The notes below the pieces were generated by a model that was not told the origin of the DNA, made no database searches, and worked only from the letters and a program-made list of their open reading frames with translations. DNA of 64,000 nt from positions 3,906,001 through 3,970,000 of the forward strand of contig NC_060026.1 of the NCBI RefSeq assembly GCF_021134715.1, given 5' to 3'. The stretch is from Daphnia pulex (taxonomy: Eukaryota; Arthropoda; Branchiopoda; Diplostraca; Daphniidae). Below, one piece after another: positions 48,493 to 59,473 of this stretch (position 1 is its first letter; each line of letters opens with the position of its first letter). Both the position numbers and the translations under genes were made by a program.

Positions 48493-49531
48493 CTACAATG
48501 GTAATTGAAAAATAATTAATAAACATTGCACAGTACCTCTGCATACAAAGTATCGACATAAATATGTCGAAAGTATCCTCTTGGTGAGTTGTGGGCTAGG
48601 ATTTGTCTTTAGACATGGGAACTAACCCGAAAACAATCCATTCAGCAACAACTGGAAAACCATGTTTTGTCAGAAAGGTTTTCTACCTAATTATGCATTA
48701 CCATCTTAAATATCACACTAATAAAAATAAATGTTAATCAAAACAACTACCTTGCAAATAGAATTTTCTTAGTTTTGTAAGACACAAGCTTGAATTGGAC
48801 AATTTCATCTTTATTGTCACAAGCACCCATGACACACGAAACCTTAAGTTGAAGATATTACCTGAAAATATTAGGTCAAGAATGAAATGAGAATCTAAAT
48901 AGTGTGTCATCTATTAAACAATTTAAAGTTTAACTAACCCAACTTTAAGAATAAAGACCAAAAATATCTCATATGAAGTAAACTCTTCTTTACACTTTAC
49001 AGCCATCCAATTTCTTTTTCAAGTTGGTCGCAAAGTGTTATGGTAAAAATGAAATACCAGACAGACAGATACTCTAATAGTGCTATCATAGAACAATCCA
49101 CGAAAAATGTAACAATTACCGAATCACTGAGATAAGAATTATCATGAGAATCGCTTCCACCAGCAATCCAGGCGGCGACCATTTTGAATATTTTGGACTG
49201 GAGTTGAGGGGGAGTGGGCAAGGTTGCATGAATTTGAACAAGGTGGATCAGAAAAAAAGAGAAGAGTTAAAAAGAACAGAAAAGAAAAAAAATGAATTTA
49301 TACGAAAATAACATGTAAAATACATCCATTTCATCGAAATATCATAAGAAATGTTTTTCTCTCACAGTTGGACAAACGAAATACCAGCAGACAATTTAGG
49401 TTGAATCAAAACAATTCAAGAGTGCCACCTTGCGATAAATCAGAAAATTTGCGCAAGTAATCATTGCCAAAACCTAATTGATATGTACGAAATGTAGCAC
49501 TAAGCAAATTCTTTTTTCAAAATAAATTGGT
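48493..49531. other. Spacer (right)
   Basis: Mirror of 38363-39401, including the exon-like start MVAAWIAGG on the minus strand near 49182. No confirmed gene. Confidence 0.3.
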
Positions 49532-49547
49532 GGCCCTGAAAAGGGCC
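49532..49547 (-). terminator. Histone 3' stem-loop of H2A (right)
   Basis: GGCCCTTTTCAGGGCC on the minus strand, 23 bases beyond the H2A stop. Confidence 0.95.
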
Positions 49548-49570
49548 GTTTATTTAAGGACGGGAGAAGT

Positions 49571-49951
49571 TTAAGCCTTGGCGGGTTTGTCGGTCTTCTT
49601 GGGCAAGAGAACGGCCTGGATGTTGGGCAAGACACCACCCTGAGCGATGGTGACACCGGAGAGAAGTTTGTTCAACTCTTCGTCGTTGCGGATGGCCAAT
49701 TGCAAGTGACGAGGGATGATGCGGGTCTTCTTGTTGTCACGGGCGGCGTTACCGGCTAACTCGAGGACCTCAGCGGCCAAGTACTCCATGACGGCAGCCA
49801 AGTAGACGGGGGCACCGGCACCGACGCGCTCAGCATACGATCCTTTGCGGAGCATTCGGTGGATACGACCGACGGGGAATTGAAGTCCGGCCCTGCTGGA
49901 ACGGGTCTTTGACTTTCCCTTGACTTTGCCTCCTTTGCCACGGCCAGACAT
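49571..49951 (-). CDS. H2A: Histone H2A (right arm)
   Basis: Encodes the same 126-residue H2A as the left arm (37943-38323), from MSGRGKGGK to KKTDKPAKA. Intronless, with hairpin, and divergent from the altered H2B. It looks fully functional. Confidence 0.97.
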   Translation of the reverse strand: MSGRGKGGKVKGKSKTRSSRAGLQFPVGRIHRMLRKGSYAERVGAGAPVYLAAVMEYLAAEVLELAGNAARDNKKTRIIPRHLQLAIRNDEELNKLLSGVTIAQGGVLPNIQAVLLPKKTDKPAKA

Positions 49952-50355
49952 GTTGAGATGTAGAGTAAGTGAACGCGGTTCCTAAAATCAAGGAACGAAA
50001 TGATAAAGTTTGAAAAAGATGTTGAGGCTTATATACTCACCAGGATCGGATTGATGGTGAACACAGTGAGACCATTTTAAACCAATCGGAAGGGCAGCTG
50101 TAAAACATATTCCCGCCATTATTTCGTGTAACACAAGGAAGATTGTGTTAACTACCAGAAGCTCCTCCTCCTTCTGCGCTGGAACACGGAACATCTGTCC
50201 CACTGCTGGGGTCCCACCCTATTGGTCCTCGGGTCGGAAGAATTTGCTTCTGTCAGGTAAAGAGGGTGAACAAGATATGAAATAAATACCCTCGCCAGAC
50301 TAACAACCGTCACTGGTATTTGCCTAGTAATCTCAGATTTACTCCAAGTCTCAGA
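49952..50355. promoter_or_regulatory. Divergent H2A-H2B promoter (right)
   Basis: Nearly identical to the left-arm promoter but shorter, because a short CAGCAGTGGGACC-type duplication is single here. TATATAAG for H2A lies on the minus strand at 50028-50035. Confidence 0.75.
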
Positions 50356-50808
50356 ATGCCCCCCAAGGTTAGCGGTAAAGCAGCGAAGAAGGCCGGCAAG
50401 GCCCAGAAGAACATCGCCAAGGGCGACAAGAAGAAGAAGCGCAAGAGGAAGGAGAGCTACGCCATTTACATCTACAAAGTCTTGAAGCAGGTCCACCCCG
50501 ACACTGGCATCTCCTCCAAAGCCATGACCATCATGAACAGCTTCGTCAACGACATTTTCGAGCGCATCGCTGGAGAGTCGTCCCGTCTTGCCCACTACAA
50601 CAAGCGTTCGACCATCACCAGCCGGGAAATCCAGACGGCCGTCCGTCTGCTCTTGCCCGGTGAGTTGGCCAAGCACGCCGTGTCTGAAGGCACCAAGGCA
50701 GTCACCAAAGTACACCAGCACCAAGTAGATTGTTCCTCTTGGTCTCTCTACAAACCAAACGGCCCTTTTCAGGGCCACCAAAATATTCAAGAAATGAAAA
50801 CAAATTAA
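50356..50808 (+). CDS. H2B: Histone H2B with altered C-terminus (right arm)
   Basis: Identical to the left H2B through the fold and up to AVTK, which keeps the ubiquitinated lysine. One extra A (CACCAAAGTACACC, 50706-50709, against CACCAAGTACACC) then shifts the frame. The normal end YTSTK is replaced by [12 protein letters not shown] and more, giving about 150 residues instead of 123. The new frame runs through the histone hairpin (50761-50776) and stops only at 50806-50808, so ribosomes would traverse the SLBP hairpin. Without the extra A the usual TAG falls at about 50727. This may be a decaying copy, a variant allele, or a base-calling/assembly error; sequence alone cannot tell. Confidence 0.8.
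   Translation: MPPKVSGKAAKKAGKAQKNIAKGDKKKKRKRKESYAIYIYKVLKQVHPDTGISSKAMTIMNSFVNDIFERIAGESSRLAHYNKRSTITSREIQTAVRLLLPGELAKHAVSEGTKAVTKVHQHQVDCSSWSLYKPNGPFQGHQNIQEMKTN
50761..50776 (+). terminator. Histone 3' stem-loop of H2B (right)
   Basis: GGCCCTTTTCAGGGCC is intact, but lies inside the frame-shifted extension of this H2B copy. Confidence 0.95.
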
Positions 50809-51486
50809 CTGCTTTTGGCATTTTTCTAATCCAGTCCAAAACTCGACCCAATTTTTATGACGGAACTTAACGCTTTGTATCTAGACATAGTACGCTCTTC
50901 TAAGGTATTTCGGAACAATGCGTTGAATAGAGAGAAAAATCGATCACGAAATTCGTCTCCGTAGCAATAGAGTAACTTTTACATTAAGCAAATCGTTAGA
51001 TACGACGAAAAGTTATTAAATATTTCGGATTCACAGTTTTTTTTCATTTAAAAGTAGAAGTTGAAAGAAAGCGTTAAAAAATCAACATATCATAACAGTT
51101 TTGATCTATGCCACAGCGTTTTCATTTCATTCAAATAGTGATTCAGATGAAGATCGACCGATAGTGACAAAATAATTTTGCAGTAGCACAACTCCAGAAA
51201 TTGATGTATCAAAAAATTATACTCCGTAAAATCTGAGAAGCATCTGGATATTTTCCGATTCATGTTATTCGGCTGAAAACAGTGAAATGCGTTTCATACC
51301 AGCTTTAATATCTAGAAAAATATTTTCTATGATGCACGAACACTTACTTAATACTTTAATAGTTAGGACGTATTGCTCCAAAGACCTGTATCAAATCGGA
51401 TTGTTTTTGTTATTCATGTTAATAGAAAGTCAACTTTAAGAATATGGTTTAAGTGGTTGAGAAATCTTTTTCTTTAAGTAAATGGT
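50777..51486. other. H2B-H4 spacer (right)
   Basis: Mirror of 36374-37105 with scattered differences. No gene. Confidence 0.7.
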
Positions 51487-51502
51487 GGCCCTGAAAAGGG
51501 CC
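51487..51502 (-). terminator. Histone 3' stem-loop of H4 (right)
   Basis: GGCCCTTTTCAGGGCC on the minus strand, 41 bases after the H4 stop. Confidence 0.95.
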
Positions 51503-51543
51503 GATTGGATTGAAAGATCAGAGTTTGACTACTAAAGTCAGAT

Positions 51544-52565
<1,022 letters not shown>

Positions 52566-52594
52566 GCGACCTAATACTCCTTGATTTACCAATC

Positions 52595-52610
52595 GGCCCT
52601 TTTCAGGGCC
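52595..52610 (+). terminator. Histone 3' stem-loop of H3 (right)
   Basis: GGCCCTTTTCAGGGCC followed by ACCATTTACTAAAGCAAAGA. Confidence 0.95.
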
Positions 52611-53250
52611 ACCATTTACTAAAGCAAAGATTATCAACCACCCATGTTTTTCATTTCAATACTATTGTAAATCTTTCTTGCCGTCACAGATTGTTGTAAA
52701 GGCAATGGCCTTTACAATAAAGAATAGCAAATAGCCTACTCTTACTTATCACTAACTACTGGTTCCTTCTGAATGTCTTTCCTTATCGATGATTTCAATG
52801 TGCCAATGAAAACTGCTACAATTTTTTGCTAAACAAGAACAAACATTGAATCATTATGCACTATTTTTGAACCAAATAAATAGACCGCAAACCATTTAAA
52901 CAGTGGGAATCTGAAAATTTTTGAACCAACCTGGTTTGTGGTTTGCAAACAAGATCTGGCTGTCGGTTTATTCACGTGATCTTGTGATCGTCGCCACTCA
53001 TTCTTTCGATCCAAACACTTTATTTAAATTCACAACCACATTTCAAACTCCTAATTATTTGTTTCAATATTATTCCCAGATACAAATAAGAATACGGTAG
53101 CATTTTTTAAAACAAGAACACAGACGACTATCAAATCTACAGTCTACACCACACAAGAAGGCGAAGTAAACAAAACAAGCCACCTGGTGGCCAATATTTA
53201 GAGCTCATTCAACATTTTTGACGGCGCGACCTCTCAAAAACCGATTTGCA
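52611..53250. repeat. Outer, diverged part of the right inverted-repeat arm
   Basis: Reverse partner of 34636-35258, much diverged. The similarity ends about ten bases before the Hsp90/IP3-receptor block begins at 53262. Confidence 0.7.
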
Positions 53251-54089
53251 CAAAAACGAATTGTGCCTCGCGCCTAGCGTCGCCAGTTTCCCTCCGGGAC
53301 TTTTGGTGTTTAACTTAAATGAGGAAGTGTGCATAATAAATTTTTGGGGGTTAGGGGTAAGGTTATATATAGGTTAAGTATTTTTTCGCGCAATGTAGGG
53401 TGTGCTCGGCGCTTATTATAGACATAATTTTTTTTTGTGTAACTATAATCCAGGAGCACGCCTAACTATTTTTTTTTTTCGGTTACCTTTTGACCAGTTT
53501 CACAACTTGTATCATTTGGATCCCTATCATGTTGGGATTGAAGTCATTTAATGCAACTTTAAAGCCGGACTATCTAGGCAACACATTTTGTTTTCTAATG
53601 AAGAGAGGCAGAATTTTCTTCAACTCACTTATAGATTAGCGAAGTGTGATTTATGGATCAACTTAGTTGAGTAGCCTAGTGAATTTCTTACGAAGCATTC
53701 TAAGCCGCATTCTAATTTATGCAACCAACTCAGCGGATTATCCTCCACGAATAACCAATTCCATTCGTCATCATTTTTCTAAAATCATTTCTCATGACCA
53801 AAATGTTAAGCTCTATGTACCGCTTTTCTATTCGAAACTCGGTGTCGTTGGATAGCTGTCACAAGCAGGGGTATGGAGAGAAATCGAACAAAGTTTTTAT
53901 ACGCAAACCGCGATTGGTTGTATTAAATTCCAACTCTTAACAAGTAGTTATACAATTCCAGGAATGAGGGAGCAACGCAATGAAGTAAAGCAATGATTTT
54001 AAGACAATAAGACTAGTTTTATCATATGAATGCCCTCATTCCAGTTCGCAAAAACGATGAAATAAGAACAATTTAGAGAAACGGAGTTT

Positions 54090-54575
54090 GTGTTTCATAA
54101 CAGTATTTGACACGTTTAATCGCCTTTCTCCAGCGAGAAGCATTTTCATCATTCTCCAATGGCGACATCTCTTCTTCGGCTTTGGCTTCCTCACCACCAG
54201 CAGGGACATCATCTTCATCGATACCCAAACCCAATTTGATCATGCGGTAGATGCGAGAAGCATGGACGTCTGGCTCTTCCAGGGAGAAACCAGATGACAG
54301 CAGAGAGGTTTCAAACAGCAACATGAACAAATCCTTGACGGCTTTGTCGTTCTTGTCAGCCTCTGCTTTGACGCGCAGGGCTTCGACGATGGGATGGTCG
54401 AAGTTGATTTCCAAGTGCTTCTTGGCGGCCATGTAATCCATGGTGGAGGTATCCCTCAAAGCCTGAGCCTTCACTTCATGATACGCTCCATGTTGGCGGT
54501 CCAGCCGTACTGGGAGGTGACGATACAGCAGGGAGACTTGAAAATGACGACCATCTCGACTTTCTTGTCCGTTTC
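54090..54575 (-). pseudogene. Hsp90: Hsp90 C-terminal fragment
   Basis: The minus strand reads [20 protein letters not shown], then [20 protein letters not shown], then [20 protein letters not shown] and [12 protein letters not shown]. This is the Hsp90 C-terminal dimerisation domain. The conserved MEEVD tail that binds TPR co-chaperones is lost, because a one-base deletion turns SRMEEVD into SRWRKAIK and the stop is missed. A further in-frame stop follows ERIMK. Absent from copy 1. Confidence 0.85.
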
Positions 54576-54607
54576 TTGTGGCAAAAATAAAAGAATTTCA
54601 ATATGGA

Positions 54608-56040
54608 ACATGGAAAACTTACATGAAACTGAAATACCCGATGATGGAGAACATGAAGACTAGGATGAGAGCCAAAACGGCAGTGAGAACGATGGACCTG
54701 CCGTTTCGCGTCACTGAGCGGATGACGTTGAGCAGCGTCTCCTCGCGGTAGACAACGTCAAATAAAGGACGGAGAAGAAGAAGGGATGGGTGCTGAGTCC
54801 GAGGAAGCAAAAGATGAGGTGAACGCCGTGGTAGACAATCTCCGTGTCCGTGCAGATTTTTCTGACGCTCCGCTGGAATGTCCCGGCGTTGCCCATGATG
54901 CTCAGCAGATGGACGCCCTTCAACACTACCGTGGCGGTGCCGAGGAGCATCAGTGTGGGTTGAGGGCCGGCTGAGTAAATAAGCCGGAGGATGACTGTCA
55001 TGATGACGGTCCTTATACCCGACGGTTTGGGTAACATGATGGCCACAGCGGCGGATAGGAGCATGACGGCCCAGATGAGACCTGAATTAATAAAGGGAAA
55101 AGATCGTTGAAAAGATGGAAATGGGAGTTACTATTCCAAGTTGGGCAGACCTGAGAGGTGAGTGCCAGGATCAGGAGCCGGTCCGCCAGTGTCAAAAGGG
55201 TAAAAGAAGGCGACAATCAAGTTGATAATGACGGCCAAATTGAAGAGGATTTGACTCCAGATGAACATGTGCGAGCTGACCCAAAAGAGGAACGGCTGTC
55301 CGTGCAATTTCTTCTGCCATTTCATCTCGTCAAACATGTCGTCGACTCCTTCGAAGAAGGCGGCCACTTTCGATCCCTGGTCGTCGCGCTCCGCCGTGTG
55401 GAAGACGCGCACTTTCGTGTCGTTGGTCAAATACTCGCACATTTCCGGAATGGGGAAGACAATCTGCTCCATCGTCCGGTCGTGACGGACAATTTCGATT
55501 TGCGCCGTGTGATTGGCGTAGTACTGCACGGCCACATCACCACTGACTCCGTCCACTGGCGGCGGTTTCATCAGGGCGGCCAATTCTTTGTTGTGCTGCG
55601 CCAATTGGTGGCACAAAATGTAAATGTTCTGGCCGCCTCTTCTCCACCGACCAACTTTTGGTGATAGGCTTTGCAGGTAACGTCCACCAATTGGCGAGGA
55701 TTCATGTTGTACAGGATCCTTTCCGCCTTCTCGCTGTCGCCACGACTCTCCATGACAGCCAGCAACAATTTGGAAGCGTTGTGTTTCAACTCTAAAACAA
55801 GATTTATTCTCCGTTGTCCTAAATAATTGATCAAATAATTATTAGAATCAAATGGAATGAAAGGAAACTGTTACCTAATGGATTGATGTCGGTAAGAAGA
55901 AGATCCGTGATGATGTCCAGTCCATTCGACTCGTGAGTGGCGATGCAGTTCTGGATTTCGTGACAAGGCCCTTGGCACTATTCCTTCAATGTTTCCAGGG
56001 TTCAGTTGATGAGGGCGACGTTGTGCTCATTAATGTAGAG
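54608..56040 (-). pseudogene. Itpr: Inositol 1,4,5-trisphosphate receptor fragment (copy 2)
   Basis: Exons match those of copy 1 from TLETLKE to the membrane domain, and continue further to [20 protein letters not shown] and [11 protein letters not shown], which ends at a GTAAGT donor. The same in-frame TAG as in copy 1 lies after TLETLKE. The KEVGQ segment present in copy 1 is deleted, shifting the frame near 55635. The 5' joint to Hsp90 is at about 56040; the 3' joint lies within IP3-receptor intron sequence. Confidence 0.85.
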
Positions 56041-56625
56041 ACCTTCAAGTGGAGGATAATCTTGGTTCCTCTACTCATGTGTTCTCCGTGATCAGGCTTG
56101 ATGGTGAAAGAACAACCAGCTGACGATTCCCAAACGTACTGCTCATCATCATTGTGCTTGGAATGAACTGTCACCTTGTCGGCAACCAGGTAAGCAGAGT
56201 AGAAACCCACACCAAACTGACAAATCACTGAGATGTCAGCTCCAGCAAAAGGCTTCCATGTAAGCTTTAGTTCCAGACTTGGCAATAGTACCCAAGTTGT
56301 TAACCAAATCAGCCTTGATCATGCCGATACCACTAAAGAGAAACAGAACATTCAAATTCATGTACAAATAGGAGGAACTAAATTTCTCAACTGACGTATC
56401 CATGAGAGTGAGAGTATGGTCATTCTTGTTGGGGACAATCTTGATTTCAAGATCCTTGCCGCTGTCCAACTTGCTTGAGTCAGTCAGGGATTCATAACGG
56501 ATCTTGTCTAGGGCATCTGAGGAGTTGTAAATCAACTAAAAGGTGTTGATAATTAAGCTCATAAGCTGAGCACTCTCGTCCTGGAATGTGAAAGTCTCGG
56601 CTTCCATTTGAACTTCTCCAGGCAT
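56041..56625 (-). pseudogene. Hsp90: Hsp90 N-terminal fragment (copy 2)
   Basis: The minus strand reads [18 protein letters not shown] and SLIINTF, then [20 protein letters not shown], an intron (56334-56395) after LMDT, then [20 protein letters not shown] and [20 protein letters not shown]. This is the GHKL ATPase domain. The YSNKEIFLREL segment after NTF and part of the QAGAD region are deleted, so the nucleotide pocket cannot form. It switches to IP3-receptor sequence after HLKV. Confidence 0.85.
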
Positions 56626-57327
56626 CTAAAAAGGAAAAGTAAAATATTTCAGTAAGAAAAGTTTGTCAATTGTGGTAGATCACACTAAAAAATTGAAATT
56701 CTACATATCTATGTACTTGAGGCATACCTACCAAAAAATGTGTAAATAACCAATTTGTTTGTCTAAACACGAAGGATTTATTATTTTAAGTTTATTATTG
56801 TTAAACGTAAACAAATAAACCGGACGCTTTTTTGATCACATTGAGTGGGGACTGGGGATCTACATGTATAGTGTATACAAGGCCGCCAGCCCAGACAGCC
56901 GTAAAAACTACTACCGAACTCACTTCTAGTAGGCCTGCAAACTAGCTTCTTGGGTTGACGCGCTTCAAGCCGGGAAAATGAGCCCCAATGTGGCGCATCT
57001 AGCGGCATAAAATAAAGATTAGTGCGTCTTTGGCGGGAATAGCGGTGGCCATCGAAAGCTAGTGGCGCGTCTTTGGCGACTGCGATTTTACAGGGAAAAC
57101 GCTGTGTAAAAACACAGATACCCCTGGAAATTACATCTATCTGAAAGAGATTTCTGCGAGCAATCTATGTCTATAAAAAGTGAAGGCACTTTGCGTAACA
57201 TTTCCGTACGTTTCGTGTTGAAGAATACAACCTTTTTTCGTACGTTTGAATAGCGATTTGTATCGTAGCGGTGGCGTGTCGAAACTGAGCCTCCTTCGAC
57301 TGTGACTAGAATCCCTACGGGAAATTG

Positions 57328-58620
57328 CTCTCTCGTTTCCGCTTTTACGAAGAGAAGCGAAAAGAAATAAGAGGGATTCAGAGACTTATCCCTTACAACG
57401 AATTTTTACATTCGATACTTGATCTCACAGTCATTGATTTAGTTCTGATTTCTTTGATTGTCTTTTCCTTTGGCTTTCAAATTTCTGGTGGCGAAAAAAG
57501 TGACAGGGTTATTCTTCTCTTGTCTTTGTCCAACTTGTAGAAATTTAAAGTTTTTTTGACTACGTAAACTTTTTGCTGAAATGCCCCACCCTAGATGGCG
57601 AAATCATCGAGCTATGCGTTCGACTCATGCGGTATAGTATATAGTCAATCTTCGGACCATGCTACGGACTGAGCAACGGAATTCATAGCTTGAAGATTAC
57701 CGGTTCATAGTTACGACCGTTTATAGCGGTTTAACGAACACGCTAGTGTCAGCTAGTGTAGCCTATGCTCATTTTTCTCTCCCCACCCGACTAGGTCGGA
57801 TAGAAGTCGCGCCGAGGTACTACCGGTTCAATTTAATGAAAAACAAAAAGGCATTACACATACACAACTATGATTAAATGAGCCCGAGCGTGCTCTTTAT
57901 TTCATTATTATTATACATTAAACACTATTAACCCATTACAAAAATGTGTGTATTCCTAAGTTGTTTACAATTGGAATTAGCATTACAACTTGTTTACTAC
58001 CTTTCCATTTTCTGTGAAATGTGGCACGATTGGCTGGCTATAGTGATACCACCGTTCTACGTAGTAATATTTTTAAATATCAATGTAATCTTTTAATTTC
58101 TGTAATTTTCCATCTGGACACATAGGGCTCGAAACTCAATTGGACAAAACCCCGAAAAGCAAAGATCTACTCTATTGTACCTGAGAGGTTAATTGAATTT
58201 CATTGGGCTTGGTCCAGTTAATAATAATCTACCCACGATTAGATAACGATAACGTCAGGACAAAATGAAGAAGCATGTGCCGAAGATTACTTTTTCATTT
58301 GACAAGTATGATAAATAAGCCTATTGGACTCTTTCCAGGAAATTTGATAACCCCCCGCAGTTGCTACATAGAGCTTTATTAATTGCTGCAGACTCTCCTC
58401 AGTGTGAAACTCATATGTCATATTTGATCGTTTAACTCTTGTTTACAATTTTGCACTCAATGACTCACTTCACGTTTCACGCGGTTAAACTCCAATTTTC
58501 TTAGTCCGAAATTAACTCGAGACCCTTGAGTATATTTCAGTTATACCTCAAGGAGCACAGTTTTATGAAAACTTTCAGAAATGAATCAGATTCTTTACAT
58601 CGGTGAATTTGTCTAGGAAA
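57328..58620. other. No gene identified
   Basis: Sequence beyond the block end has no recognisable exon. The frame at 57325-57540 starts across the block boundary and is hydrophobic without family resemblance. Confidence 0.45.
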
Positions 58621-58627
58621 TGCAATA

Positions 58628-58633
58628 TTTATT
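58628..58633 (-). terminator. Poly(A) signal of the proline-rich gene
   Basis: AATAAA on the minus strand, 53 bases beyond the stop codon. Confidence 0.6.
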
Positions 58634-58685
58634 ACTTTAAACAACACCCTCGAAATAATTATAAAGAAGACGAAGTGGAAGTTTC

Positions 58686-59388
58686 CTAGTTGGACTGGTC
58701 ATCGCTCTTGCTATCGCTAGTCGATTCTGTCGACGGGGCAGCATCGCTCAATTCCGTCTCGACATGTTTGGCTGCTGGTGGATCCGCTTCAGTCGGCTTC
58801 AAGTCTTCCTGTGTTGGAACAGGAACGCTTTCCTCCTGCTGTTGAGGCTCGCTGGCGGGAAGCTGTTGAGCTTGTGGTGGATGCATTGGAGCCGGTGCTG
58901 CTGGCGCATACTGCGGCGGCTGATACGGCGGCGGAGGAGCCATGTAGCTTTGCGGAGCCGGAGCGTAAGGCGATGGCGGAGGAGCGTAGGCTGGAGGTGA
59001 GTATGAAGGTGGCGGATAAGATGGGGGTGAATAAGATGGAGGTGGGTAAGACGGAGGTGAGTAAGACGGAGGTGCGTAAGACGGAGGTGCGTAAGACGGA
59101 GGTGGAGGACCGGGATAAGGATTTTGCTGCGGCATTCCGACTACTGTCGGTACGGGTTGATCAACGAGGCCCACCAAAACGATACTCGGGAATTTGGGTT
59201 TTTTAGGACCATCGAAAAATGAGCGACGATCACGTCCGACAACTCCAGCTTCCGAGGTAGAAATCAAGACTCCGCCCAAAAAGGCAACCTTTAATATTAA
59301 AAGGAATAAATGAACAACTGTTATTTTGATCGGACGAATAGACAAAGTAAGAAATAATTGAGTATGTTACCAATAAGAAGAACTTCAT
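58686..59388 (-). CDS. Proline-rich secreted protein (two exons)
   Basis: Exon 1 (59371-59388) encodes MKFFLL. An 82-base GT-AG intron (59289-59370) follows, and exon 2 (58686-59288) continues VAFLGGVLISTSEAG, giving a clean signal peptide. The mature protein, about 206 residues in total with the leader, has a basic GRDRRSFF segment, VLVGLVDQPVPTVVG, then some ten repeats of the type PPSYAPPSYSPPSYP, a Pro/Gln/Ala region and an acidic Ser-rich tail ending SDDQSN. Such PPSY repeats are typical of extracellular matrix or cuticle-associated proteins; the specific role is unknown. The spliced start was chosen over an in-frame ATG inside the intron (59345) because it completes the signal peptide and lies 79 bases from a TATA box. 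Confidence 0.8.
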
Positions 59389-59466
59389 GGTGCTCTGCAG
59401 GGTTCTGAATAATGTTTCAAGTGCAGTGAGCTGAGTGGTTATGCTTACTCCAGCGTTCAACCGAGC

Positions 59467-59473
59467 TTATATA
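59467..59473 (-). promoter_or_regulatory. TATA box of the proline-rich gene
   Basis: TATATAA on the minus strand. The initiator-like CACTCAGCTCACTG follows about 35-50 bases downstream, before the ATG at 59388. Confidence 0.6.

Larger units (their letters stand above)
53262..57327 (-). repeat. Direct-repeat block, copy 2 (Hsp90 locus with IP3-receptor interior)
   Basis: Paralogue of 5862-9470 with the same outer ends (TTGTGCCTCGCGCCTAGCG and CCCTACGGGAAATT). Minus-strand order: Hsp90 5' region and leader intron, Hsp90 N-terminal exons, IP3-receptor exons, Hsp90 C-terminal coding part, Hsp90 3' UTR. Flanking Hsp90 parts and shared IP3-receptor exons are very similar to copy 1. Confidence 0.85.

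Noticed and set aside
53262-57327. Processed retrocopy origin for the Hsp90 pieces
   Set aside because: Introns are retained (for example 56334-56395), and leader-intron and 3'-flank DNA are present.
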